NCBI RefSeq assembly: GCF_030433895.1
Contig: NZ_JARUXE010000037.1
Coordinates: 1-40,001 of the forward strand
Reading direction: 5' to 3'
Length of the DNA stretch: 40,001 nt
From: Arthrobacter sp. PsM3
GTDB taxonomy: Bacteria > Actinomycetota > Actinomycetes > Actinomycetales > Micrococcaceae
Shown: positions 7,694-14,951 of the stretch, in pieces
Layout: each line of letters starts with the position of its first letter
How positions within the stretch are numbered: position 1 is the first letter of the stretch
Made by a program: the position numbers and the translations under genes
Notes under the pieces: model-generated
What the model saw: the letters and a program-made list of their open reading frames with translations, nothing else
Told to the model about the DNA's origin: nothing
The model's database searches: none

Positions 7694-9868
7694 TCACCGC
7701 GGCCCGGAGACCCGCTCCTCCAGCAGGGCGGCGAAGGCGTCGTTGGACCGGGCTATGGCGGAACCCAGGCCGGGCCCGGCCTGGGGGCGGGAGAAGAGGT
7801 AGCCCTGCAGCGAATCGCAGTCCAGTTTCATCAGGTATTCGGCCTGGGCGGCCGTTTCGACGCCTTCGACCGTGACGCTGAGGCCCAGGCCGTGGGCCAT
7901 GGAGATCATGCAGCTGAGGATCGGCAGTTTCTCGTCGCCGGTATGGATCATGGCCGTGAAGGACTGGTCGATCTTCAGGGTGTCCACAGGGAGCCCCTGA
8001 AGCCGACCCAGCGAGGAGAAACCGGTGCCGAAGTCATCCAGCGCCACCCGCACGCCCGTGTTCCTGAGGGCGGTGAGCTGCTGGATCACGTGGACGTCGT
8101 CGTGGAAGAACACACTTTCGGTGACTTCCACGACCAGCTGCCGCGGATCCACCCCGGTGTTCCGGGCGACGGCCAGCAGCAGTTCGGCGAAGTCCCCGTG
8201 CTGCAGCTGCACGCCGGAGACGTTGACGGCGAGGGCGCGCGAGGGGTCCTCAGCCAGCCAGGGCCGCAGCTCGGTGCAGCCTTTCAGCAGCACCTCGGTG
8301 CCGATTTCCACGATCAGGCCGCTGCGTTCCGCCACCGGAATAAACTGCGCCGGCGGGACGATCTCGCCGCCGCGCTCCCAGCGGGCCAGCGCCTCAACCT
8401 TCACCACGATACCGCTTCGGGCCGAGACGATCGGCTGGTAGTACACGGTGATCTGGCCGGCATCCACGGCCAGCCGCAGCCCGGCCTCCAGCTCGGTGCG
8501 CTCGACCAGGCTTTTCATCATCTCGGGCCGGAACCGCAGGTACCGGTTCTTCCCGGCCGCTTTCGCCGCATACATCGCGACGTCGGCCCGGCGCAGCAGC
8601 TCGGAGGCGTCCACTGCGTCCTCGTTGATCGACGCCAGGCCCAAGCTGAGGCTCGGGCGCAGCATGGTGCCATCGATCCAGAGGGGCACCTTCAGGGACG
8701 CGACGATCCGCTCGGCCACCGTTCCGGGGTCCAGGGAGCCCACCAGCAGCACCACGAATTCGTCACCACCCAGGCGTGCTACAACGTCGCTCGGGCGGAC
8801 ACATTCACGCAGGCGCCGGCCGACCTCGATCAGCAGCTGGTCCCCGGCGTGGTGGCCCAGGATGTCGTTGACTTCCTTGAAGTCGTCAAGGTCCAGGAGC
8901 AGGACGTCGACGGCGGTACCGCACGGTCCGCGCAGGGCTGCCTCGAGGTGGTCGTTGAAGAGCTGCCGGTTGGACAGCCCGGTCAGAGGGTCCTGGAACG
9001 CGAGGGCCTTGAGCTGGGCGGCCTGCTCGGCAAGGTCGGCCATGGCCTGTCGGATCCGGTCCTGCGCGATCCGCGCCGGGGTCACGTCGCGGAAGCTCCA
9101 GACGCGCCCGACCACCCGGTCCGCGACCTTCTGCGGGCGCGAGTAGCGTTCGAAGGTGCGGCCGTCATGGAAGTCCAGGACGTCATGGCTTTCGGAGGCG
9201 GGGTCGGCATAGAGCGCGGCGACCTTTTCCACGAACTGCGCGGGGTCCACCAGTTGGTCCAGGACGAAGCCCATCACGGCGTCGTCGTCCTGGGTGGCCA
9301 GCAGCTCCCGCGGGACGCCCCACATGGAGGTGAACTGGTTGTTGACGCTGGCGATCCGGCCGTCCCCGCCGACGACGAGGATGCCGTCAGCCGTGGATTC
9401 CAGCGTGGCGCTGAGCAGGGACAGGGCTTCGCGGAGCCCCGCATCGGTGGCGAGGCGGTGGGAGGTGTCGCGGACCGCGACGGCCATGCTGATGGGGGCA
9501 TCACCGGTGTCCTCGACCAGCAGAGAGCACGCCACCTCGCCCTGGAACTCGGTGCCGTCGCGCCGCACCCCGTAGGCCTCAACTGGCGGGATGCCGGGAG
9601 CGCCGTCGGCGTCCTTGCGGAGGGCGGAGAAGAGCCGGTGGAAGCCGCTGCGGAATCCTTCGGCGAGGAGCATGCGGTGGTCCTGGCCCACGACTTCCTC
9701 GCGGGTGTAGCCGAACATGCGCTCCGTGGCGGCGTTGACGAGGCGGATGATGCCGTCGTCGGAGATTACGAGGAGGGCATCGGGGCTGGATTCGAGCACC
9801 GCCTCGACACCGGGCGCCGGGTGCGGGGACGCCGTCACGGTGCCACTGCCTTGCGAATTTGAGACCAC
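7694..9868 (-). CDS. PAS-PAS-GGDEF-EAL cyclic-di-GMP turnover protein, first of three
   Basis: Counted from the GTG at 9868 the product has 724 residues: PAS1 (about 20-135), PAS2 (about 150-262), a helical linker, GGDEF (about 292-450; motif 367-371) and EAL (about 455-700; EAL at 492-494). The cyclase residues (DLDDFKEVN, HHAGD) and phosphodiesterase residues (NVSG, EVTES, DDFGTGFSS, LKID, VEGVET, SLQGY) are all present. An RPSD I-site (358-361) would allow product inhibition, unlike the next paralogue. The start is unclear: the GTG at 9868 is about 17 nt from the nearest Shine-Dalgarno, while a GTG at 9838 overlaps the stop of a 14-codon upstream frame that does have a strong ribosome-binding site. 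If translation is coupled to that leader, the protein starts at 9838. It is 140 bp downstream of the UDP-glucose dehydrogenase gene on the same strand. Confidence 0.94.
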   Translation of the reverse strand: MVSNSQGSGTVTASPHPAPGVEAVLESSPDALLVISDDGIIRLVNAATERMFGYTREEVVGQDHRMLLAEGFRSGFHRLFSALRKDADGAPGIPPVEAYGVRRDGTEFQGEVACSLLVEDTGDAPISMAVAVRDTSHRLATDAGLREALSLLSATLESTADGILVVGGDGRIASVNNQFTSMWGVPRELLATQDDDAVMGFVLDQLVDPAQFVEKVAALYADPASESHDVLDFHDGRTFERYSRPQKVADRVVGRVWSFRDVTPARIAQDRIRQAMADLAEQAAQLKALAFQDPLTGLSNRQLFNDHLEAALRGPCGTAVDVLLLDLDDFKEVNDILGHHAGDQLLIEVGRRLRECVRPSDVVARLGGDEFVVLLVGSLDPGTVAERIVASLKVPLWIDGTMLRPSLSLGLASINEDAVDASELLRRADVAMYAAKAAGKNRYLRFRPEMMKSLVERTELEAGLRLAVDAGQITVYYQPIVSARSGIVVKVEALARWERGGEIVPPAQFIPVAERSGLIVEIGTEVLLKGCTELRPWLAEDPSRALAVNVSGVQLQHGDFAELLLAVARNTGVDPRQLVVEVTESVFFHDDVHVIQQLTALRNTGVRVALDDFGTGFSSLGRLQGLPVDTLKIDQSFTAMIHTGDEKLPILSCMISMAHGLGLSVTVEGVETAAQAEYLMKLDCDSLQGYLFSRPQAGPGLGSAIARSNDAFAALLEERVSGPR

Positions 9869-9879
9869 CGGTAGTTCAT
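9835..9879 (-). CDS. Candidate 14-residue leader peptide upstream of the c-di-GMP genes
   Basis: An ATG at 9877-9879 lies 6 nt after AGGGGAGGA (9886-9894 on the minus strand), the best ribosome-binding site in this region. It opens a frame of 14 codons, MNYRWSQIRKAVAP, ending in a TGA that shares four bases (GTGA) with an in-frame GTG start (9838) of the large downstream gene. This arrangement is typical of translational coupling. The peptide has no known family, and expression is not shown; the alternative is that the ATG is fortuitous. Confidence 0.4.
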   Translation of the reverse strand: MNYRWSQIRKAVAP

Positions 9880-10008
9880 ATAGAGTCCTCCCCTCTGGAA
9901 ATCATAGGGGCCTTCCGGCTGGGCGCCGACCACGTGCGCCCGGCGTTTCTGCGGGCGGGATTCAGGGGCCGGGTCTCAGGGGGGTCGAGCGCCGGCGGTT
10001 TCGTTGGA

Positions 10009-11364
10009 CTAAACCAGCCGGTGGCCCGCGGCGGCGCCCGGGCGGGTGGCGCGGCCCCGGCCCAGGCCGCGGACCGTCCAGCCTGCCGCTTCCCAGACGG
10101 AAGCGTCGATGACGTTCCGGGCATCGAGCAGGGTCCGGCGCCGGACCAGGGCGCCGGCCTCGGCCGGTCGAAGCGAGGCGTATTCGTCCCACTCGGTCAG
10201 CAGCAGCACGAGTTCGGCACCTTCCAGCGCCCGGGACGTGCACGGCTCGAAGCGCAGCTGCGGGCAGCGGAGCCACGCGTTGTTGATCGCGGCAGGGTCC
10301 GTCACCGTGACATGGGCGCCGTGCGACGCCAGCTGGAGGGCAACATCCAGGGCAGGGGAGTCCCGGATATCGTCCGTGTCCGGCTTGAAGGCAGCGCCGA
10401 GCACCGTGACCCGGCGTCCGCTCAGCTGGCCGCCGCACAGGTCCCGGGCCAGTTCGACGGTACGGGAACGCTGGTCGCGGTTGATGGCATCCACCACGCC
10501 CATCCATTGGTCCACCGAATCCACGCCCAGTCCGGCGGCCTGGACCCGAAGGGAGCGGATGTCCTTGGGTAGGCAGCCGCCGCCGAACCCCAGGCCGGCA
10601 TGGAGGTACCGGCTGCCGATGCGCGGATCAAGGCCCATCGCCGAGCCCAGCTGCTGCACGTCGGCGCCCGTGGCGTCGCAGAGCTCGGCCATGGCATTGA
10701 TGAAGCTGAGCTTGGTGGCGAGGTACGCGTTCGACGCCGACTTGATCAGTTCCGCCGTGGCGAAGTTGCAGACCAGCCGCGGGATCCCGGCGGCCAGCAG
10801 GGGCGCGTAGACGGCATCGAGGGCCGCGGTGATGGCTGCGCCGGTCGTGCCCTTCCCGGAGACGCCGTAGACCAGGCGGTCCGGGACCAGCGAGTCCCTG
10901 ACCGCGGTGCCCTGGCGCAGGAATTCGGGGTTCCAGCCCAGCAGCACGTCCGGGCGCTCGTCCAGCACACCACTGAGCATGTCCACCGTTCCTACCGGAA
11001 CCGTGGACTTGCCCACCACGGCGGACCCTGCGGCCAGGTGAGGGAGGAGCGCCCCGGTGGCGGCGACAAGGTAACTGAGGTCGGCGCCGTCGGAGGTCTT
11101 GGACTGTGGTGTGCCCACGCAGAGGAAATGCAACTCGGCGCAGGCGGCGTCGGCGAAGTTCGTGGAGAAGCTGAGACGGCCGGTGGCGATCCCGTCCCGC
11201 AGCAGTTCGTCCAGCCCCGGCTCGAAGAACGGCGCCGCACCGCGGCCCAGCTGCTCGACCTTGGCGGCGTCGACGTCGATCCCCACCACGCTGTGGCCCA
11301 TTGACGCGAGGGTGGCCGCGTGCACGGCCCCCAGGTAACCGCAGCCGATCACGGAAATTCTCAC
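10009..11364 (-). CDS. UDP-glucose 6-dehydrogenase family protein
   Basis: This 451-residue protein belongs to the UDP-glucose/GDP-mannose dehydrogenase family, which oxidises a nucleotide sugar (most likely UDP-glucose to UDP-glucuronate) in two NAD-dependent steps. The N-terminal Rossmann motif is VIGCGYLGAVHA (5-16); KSTVPVGT is at 119-126 and GWNPEFLRQGTA at 143-154. The central Lys208 lies in ELIKSASNAYLATK, and the catalytic Cys264 lies in GFGGGCLPKDI. The C-terminal UDP-binding domain includes GAAFKPDTDDIRDSP. The GTG start at 11364 has AAGGAG with 7-nt spacing and shares GTGA with the stop of the glycosyltransferase gene, so the two are translationally coupled. A longer reading from 11454 would run into that gene and is not supported. 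GDP-mannose as substrate is possible but less likely. Confidence 0.93.
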   Translation of the reverse strand: MRISVIGCGYLGAVHAATLASMGHSVVGIDVDAAKVEQLGRGAAPFFEPGLDELLRDGIATGRLSFSTNFADAACAELHFLCVGTPQSKTSDGADLSYLVAATGALLPHLAAGSAVVGKSTVPVGTVDMLSGVLDERPDVLLGWNPEFLRQGTAVRDSLVPDRLVYGVSGKGTTGAAITAALDAVYAPLLAAGIPRLVCNFATAELIKSASNAYLATKLSFINAMAELCDATGADVQQLGSAMGLDPRIGSRYLHAGLGFGGGCLPKDIRSLRVQAAGLGVDSVDQWMGVVDAINRDQRSRTVELARDLCGGQLSGRRVTVLGAAFKPDTDDIRDSPALDVALQLASHGAHVTVTDPAAINNAWLRCPQLRFEPCTSRALEGAELVLLLTEWDEYASLRPAEAGALVRRRTLLDARNVIDASVWEAAGWTVRGLGRGRATRPGAAAGHRLV

Positions 11365-12509
11365 AGAGCGACTCCTTGGGGTGATGTGGTGGCGATGTCG
11401 GCGGCGAGGACCGCCTGGTAGTGCTGGACCAGTTCGGCACCCAGGGCGGACCACGTCCGGCCCTGGACCGAGGCGTGGGCCGCCGCGGCGAACGCGCGGC
11501 GCTTGGCGTCGTCGCCGATCAGGTCCACCACGTGGTTCCGCAGCGCGGCCAGGTCGCCCGGTTTATAGAGCCAGCCGGTGCGGGAGTTCTCGACGAGGTC
11601 AAGCGGCCCGCCGCGGCCCGTGGCGACCACCGGCACGCCCGAGGCCATCGCCTCCTGGATGGTCTGGCAGAAGGTCTCGAACTCGCCGGGGTGCACGAAG
11701 AGATCGAAGGACGCCACGGCCCGGGCCAGTTCCTCGCCGCCGAGGAATCCGGTGAAGACCGCGTCGGGCAGGGCTTCCCCGAGGGCCTGGCGCTGCGGTC
11801 CGTCGCCCACGATCACCAGCCGGGTGCCGGGAACACCGGCCAGTACCGCGAGGTCCTGCACCTGCTTTTCCACCGCGAGCCGGCCGACGTAACCGATGAT
11901 GCGCTCGCCGGCCGGGGCGACGGCGGCCCGCCATCCGGCGTCGCGCTTGTCCGGGGAGAACCGCTGCGTATCCACTCCGCGCCGCCACATCTCCACCCGC
12001 GGAATGCCGCGGCCGCGGAGCTGGTTGAGCGCGAAGCTGGAGGGGACCAGGGTCCGGGAGGCGAGCAGGTGGATGTTCTCCACCCGGTTCCAGGCCCAGT
12101 TCTCCAGGAAGGGGACGCCGTAGCGCCCGGCGTAGCCCGGGACCTCGGTCTGGTAGATGGCTAAGGTGGGGATCCCCAGCTGGTGGGCGGCCTGCGCCGC
12201 GCGCCAGCCGAGCACGAACGGCGACGCCAGGTGGACCACGTCCGGTGCATACTCGGCAAGGATTCGCTTGACCCGATTGACACCGCCCATCGCCACCCGC
12301 ACGTTCGCGTAGCCGGCCAGCGGAACCGAGGGCAGCCGGTGGACATGCGCTCCGAAGACCTCGGTGGGGGCCTCCGTGTCCTGCGTGGACGGCGCGATCA
12401 CGAGCACCTCGTCTCCGCGTTCCTGCAGATGCTCCAGGACCCGCAGGATGGAGTGCGTAACCCCGTTCATCAGCGGCAGGAATGACTCAGCAACAATTGC
12501 GATCCTCAC
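11361..12509 (-). CDS. GT4-family glycosyltransferase, MgtA-like mannosyltransferase
   Basis: The 382-residue product is a GT-B fold glycosyltransferase. The N-terminal domain starts VRIAIVAESFLP with the NGVTHS acceptor-side loop. The C-terminal domain has YVGRLAVEKQ (207-216), VGDGPQR (234-240) and the EX7E nucleotide-sugar motif at Glu278/Glu286, followed by GVPVVATGRGGP. This pattern matches actinobacterial GDP-mannose-dependent alpha-mannosyltransferases (MgtA), which add mannose to glucuronosyl-diacylglycerol. Pairing with a UDP-glucose dehydrogenase fits that role, but donor and acceptor are inference. The GTG at 12509 starts where homologous proteins begin. A GGAGGG sits directly against it, unusually close, so leaderless or atypical initiation is possible. 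A frame extending to 12959 only reads through intergenic repeats. Confidence 0.88.
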   Translation of the reverse strand: MRIAIVAESFLPLMNGVTHSILRVLEHLQERGDEVLVIAPSTQDTEAPTEVFGAHVHRLPSVPLAGYANVRVAMGGVNRVKRILAEYAPDVVHLASPFVLGWRAAQAAHQLGIPTLAIYQTEVPGYAGRYGVPFLENWAWNRVENIHLLASRTLVPSSFALNQLRGRGIPRVEMWRRGVDTQRFSPDKRDAGWRAAVAPAGERIIGYVGRLAVEKQVQDLAVLAGVPGTRLVIVGDGPQRQALGEALPDAVFTGFLGGEELARAVASFDLFVHPGEFETFCQTIQEAMASGVPVVATGRGGPLDLVENSRTGWLYKPGDLAALRNHVVDLIGDDAKRRAFAAAAHASVQGRTWSALGAELVQHYQAVLAADIATTSPQGVAL

Positions 12510-12716
12510 CCCTCCACGGTGCGCGGGCAGGCTTTCGGGGCGGGGGTGGGCGCATGGCGGGGGAGGGAAGAGTGGGTTAACAGGGCGGGTTCCGGGCCCG
12601 GATGGGGGTTCGGGCCCGGGCTGGGGGCGTTCAGACTCGGGTTGGCTGTGTGGGGGCGCAGCTGCACCCGAGCCCACCCCGCCCACTGGGCATGTCCTCC
12701 CGCCGGGCTCAGGAGT

Positions 12717-12766
12717 GGACATGGTGCCCATGTGCGCGCTCGTGGCAACGAAAAATGAGCATGTCC
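12717..12766 (-). repeat. 50-bp palindrome-ended intergenic repeat, family A copy 1
   Basis: The element starts GGACATG and ends CATGTCC, so its termini are inverted repeats, and it is exactly 50 bp long. Its reverse complement matches the element at 31731-31780 at about 37 of 50 positions by eye, with the same ends and length. Confidence 0.75.
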
Positions 12767-12799
12767 AGCCGGGACCTGTCCGCGACTGGGCTCGGGTCG

Positions 12800-12849
12800 G
12801 GACATAATGCCCATATGCGCGCTCGTTCCCGCAATAAATGAGCATGTTC
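12800..12849 (-). repeat. 50-bp palindrome-ended intergenic repeat, family A copy 2
   Basis: This copy lies 83 bp after copy 1 in the same orientation, is again exactly 50 bp, and matches copy 1 at roughly 40 of 50 positions. Its right end is ATGTTC, one base off the consensus ATGTCC. Confidence 0.7.
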
Positions 12850-13000
12850 ACCAGGGGCTGGTCCGCGGCCTGGCCAGGTCCTGGAGAAAGTCCCCGGGCG
12901 CCTCGCGTGAGGGCAGAAGAGGCGTCAGCGTAGGCTTGCTGATCTGCCGGACGTCCCAAAGACGCAGGATTCGCCGGGGATGGGCGCTAAGCCGGACCCC

Positions 13001-13030
13001 ATAGCGACCATTTGCGGCAAATGGGCGCAC
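13001..13030 (+). repeat. Partial unit of the TAGCGGCCATTTG repeat, family B
   Basis: ATAGCGACCATTTGCGGCAA and the following AATGGGCG match the 26-bp unit found at 17596-17663 and 24975-25042. It is a single unit, just upstream of the promoter block of the small membrane protein gene. CATTTGC/GCAAATG inside it is a small inverted repeat. Confidence 0.6.
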
Positions 13031-13055
13031 GCTTCGCCCGGCCCCGGCCAACAAA

Positions 13056-13073
13056 TCCGCCGTAAAATTGGAG
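13056..13073 (+). promoter_or_regulatory. Promoter block with -10 TAAAAT, shared with the DUF4383 gene
   Basis: TCCGCCGTAAAATTGGAG is identical over 18 nt to the minus-strand sequence at 25776-25759 upstream of another small membrane protein gene. TAAAAT (13063-13068) fits a -10 hexamer 22 nt before the ATG at 13091. No good -35 is visible. Confidence 0.55.
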
Positions 13074-13090
13074 CCAGGGGTGCTTCAGAA

Positions 13091-13270
13091 ATGTCCGGGT
13101 CGATCGTCGTCTTCCTGATCCTGGTGGCCTTCATCGTACTGCTGGGTGTGATTGGCACTGTGGTGATGGTCCTGCGCCACGGGCGCGGCCCAAAACCGCG
13201 GGCGGCTTCGGAGCGTCCCTGGACGGCGGGCAACCTGCCGAGCGTGCCGTACTCGGAGTGGCGCAGCTAG
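13091..13270 (+). CDS. Small single-pass membrane protein, 59 residues
   Basis: The product is one hydrophobic helix (about residues 3-27, SIVVFLILVAFIVLLG onward) followed by a basic/Pro-containing cytoplasmic tail ending PYSEWRS. I do not recognise a family. I chose the ATG at 13091 because translation from the in-frame ATG at 12980 would start inside a repeat and read unrelated sequence. AGGGG lies about 11 nt upstream, and an 18-nt promoter block is at 13056-13073. Its TAG stop shares the palindrome CTAG with the stop of the convergent gene at 13267, so the two genes overlap by four bases. Confidence 0.65.
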   Translation: MSGSIVVFLILVAFIVLLGVIGTVVMVLRHGRGPKPRAASERPWTAGNLPSVPYSEWRS

Positions 13271-13515
13271 CCGCGGGTGTCCTTCCTCAAAACGTCCGGC
13301 AGCTCATCAACGTAGACGGTTTGTGGCGGCTCGTAGTAGATGACCATGACCTCCTCGCCCACCGCGAAGACACTGGTCTTGTCGAACGGGTGGGCGTGGA
13401 AGGCGCTTGTTCCGCCACGGAACGGCAGCATGACTTCGCCGATGGTGCCAGGCGCGATGCGTCCGGTGACCCGTCCGATCCTGCCGGTGAGGCTGCGGTC
13501 AACGTCCTTGTGCAT
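13267..13515 (-). CDS. NfeD-like OB-fold protein, partner of the SPFH protein
   Basis: The 82-residue product (TGRIGRVTGRIAPGTIGEV, then a VGEEVMVIYYEPPQTVYV strand pattern) resembles the soluble C-terminal OB-fold of NfeD proteins, which pair with SPFH/flotillin proteins in membrane-domain organisation. It has no membrane segments, so it is much shorter than full NfeD. The ATG at 13515 overlaps the upstream stop as TGATG, which indicates translational coupling with the flotillin-type gene; a GTG one codon earlier (13518) is equally possible. The family call rests on pattern and context. Confidence 0.75.
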   Translation of the reverse strand: MHKDVDRSLTGRIGRVTGRIAPGTIGEVMLPFRGGTSAFHAHPFDKTSVFAVGEEVMVIYYEPPQTVYVDELPDVLRKDTRG

Positions 13516-14951
13516 CACGCATCCGGAGCTTTCGTGGGGCCCTTTGAATCGCCCCGGCCGTTCCTCAGAGCAGACCTGAGGGCGGGGAGATAGTCGCCCA
13601 CCTGGGCCAGGATTCCGCCAATCATGCGGTTGATGCCGTCACCGCCGTTGAGGACGGTGAGCTGGCCTACGTGGGCGAAGGGTTCCGCCGCTGCCGCGAT
13701 GATGGCCGGCATGTTCTCGGCCAACTGCTGCGATATGACCGCCTCCTGATTGGTGCCCAGGGCCTCGGCGCGTGCCTTGATGCCGTCCGCCTCGGCCAAC
13801 GCCTTCGCCTTGATAGCCGAAGCGGCAGCATCGCCGCGGGCCTTGGTGGCCGCCGCCTCGGCCTCGCCGGTAACCCGGGTTGCCCCGGCCGCCGCTGCCG
13901 CCGCCGTCGCGTTGGCGTTAGCCTGCAGTTCCGTGCGCCGGGCATTGACCTCAGCTTCGAGTTCCGTACGCCGCGCCAGCGCCTCGGCGGCGCTGATATC
14001 GGCCGACTTCTGGCCCTCGGCATCTGTGCGCTTGGCATAGGCCTTTGCGTCGGCGGGCTTCCGGACGGTGGTCTGCAGTTTTTGCTCCTCCCGGTCCGCC
14101 TCAAGCTTGGCCACTTCAGTCTCCTGGACCACCACCTGCTGGCGCGCCGTCGCGTCGGCGAGGGGGCCCGCCTGGGCGGCCTGCGCCTTGGCCCGTTCGG
14201 CGTTGGCCTGTGCCTCGGATTGCCGGATGGCCGAGATACTCTGTGCGTCCGCGATCAGCGCCTCCGCCTCGGCTTCCTTTTCTGCGGCCTCGCGGTTCCG
14301 GGTGGCCTCGGCGATGCGCGCCTCCATCTTGACCTGGGCGATATGGGGCTTGGCGATGTTCTCGATGTAGCCTGTGGGATCCTGCAGGTCCTTGATCTGG
14401 AGCGAATCGACCACCAGTCCGAGCTTTTCCATTTCCACACCGCTGGCGCTGCGGACCTGTGAACCGAGCTTGTCGCGCTCGCGGATGATTTCTTCCATGG
14501 TCATGCTGCCGATGATCGAGCGCAGGTGCCCCTCGAAAACGTTGTAGACCTGGCTTTCCATTTTCGGCTGCTGGCCGAGGAAACGCCGCGCGGCGTTGGC
14601 GATGAACGGCGGGGCGTCCCCGATCTTGTAGATGACAACACCCTCGACGATCACCTGGATGCCCTGCGACGTCACGCAGGAAACTTTGAGCTCGGTTTCG
14701 TTGAGGGTCAGGGACAGGGTCCTGACGGTCTGCAGCCCGGGAAACACCAGGGCGCCCTTGCCGGTGACGATCTTGAAGTCCATTCCCTCCCTGGTCTCCA
14801 GGGTTCCCCGCGTCAGCCCCGAGATGATGAGGGCCTCGTTGGGTTCTGCCACTTTCCACATCAGTTTTGTGGTCAGCCAAATAACGGCGATGACTACGGC
14901 CGCTCCGACGAGCACGGCAAGCAGCGGGGCGAAGGCTGAAAAATCCGGCAT
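13515..14951 (-). CDS. SPFH/Band-7 (flotillin-type) membrane protein
   Basis: This 478-residue protein has an N-terminal membrane helix (about 8-32), an SPFH/PHB domain (about 33-215, with AEPNEALIISG at its start and LGLVVDSLQIKDLQDP near its end) and a long Ala/Glu/Lys-rich helical region (about 215-420) with repeated AEAxAxxxR segments typical of flotillin coiled coils. Flotillins scaffold ordered membrane microdomains. The ATG at 14951 has AAAGGA with 6-nt spacing; the frame continues upstream to 15455 but that part is intergenic. The NfeD-like gene follows with a TGATG overlap. The pair is divergent from the PaaK-like gene at 15201. Confidence 0.93.
   Translation of the reverse strand: MPDFSAFAPLLAVLVGAAVVIAVIWLTTKLMWKVAEPNEALIISGLTRGTLETREGMDFKIVTGKGALVFPGLQTVRTLSLTLNETELKVSCVTSQGIQVIVEGVVIYKIGDAPPFIANAARRFLGQQPKMESQVYNVFEGHLRSIIGSMTMEEIIRERDKLGSQVRSASGVEMEKLGLVVDSLQIKDLQDPTGYIENIAKPHIAQVKMEARIAEATRNREAAEKEAEAEALIADAQSISAIRQSEAQANAERAKAQAAQAGPLADATARQQVVVQETEVAKLEADREEQKLQTTVRKPADAKAYAKRTDAEGQKSADISAAEALARRTELEAEVNARRTELQANANATAAAAAAGATRVTGEAEAAATKARGDAAASAIKAKALAEADGIKARAEALGTNQEAVISQQLAENMPAIIAAAAEPFAHVGQLTVLNGGDGINRMIGGILAQVGDYLPALRSALRNGRGDSKGPTKAPDA

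Larger units (their letters stand above)
12510..13090. other. Divergent intergenic region with repeats
   Basis: No gene is supported in these 581 bp. From 12530 to 12650 it is strongly G-rich with a duplicated GGGCCCGG core (around 12595 and 12613). From 12717 to 12849 it holds two 50-bp palindrome-ended repeats, at 13001-13030 a partial copy of the 97-bp repeat family, and at 13056-13073 a promoter block for the small gene at 13091. Confidence 0.7.

Noticed and set aside
7892..9862. 656-codon plus-strand open frame opposite the first c-di-GMP gene
   Set aside because: It is antisense to a well-supported PAS-PAS-GGDEF-EAL gene, has His/Gln/Gly-rich composition typical of high-GC shadow frames, and shows no domain.
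9921..9941. GGGCGC/GCGCCC hairpin between the dehydrogenase and c-di-GMP genes as a terminator
   Set aside because: The stem is only 6 bp and the T-rich bases follow on the wrong strand, so it does not argue against co-transcription.
12717..12849. CRISPR-like array of two spaced repeats
   Set aside because: Only two diverged copies with palindromic ends, no uniform repeat-spacer pattern and no cas genes.
11361..12959. 532-codon reading of the glycosyltransferase gene
   Set aside because: The extra N-terminus translates intergenic family A repeats and a Pro-rich shadow; homologues begin at the GTG at 12509.
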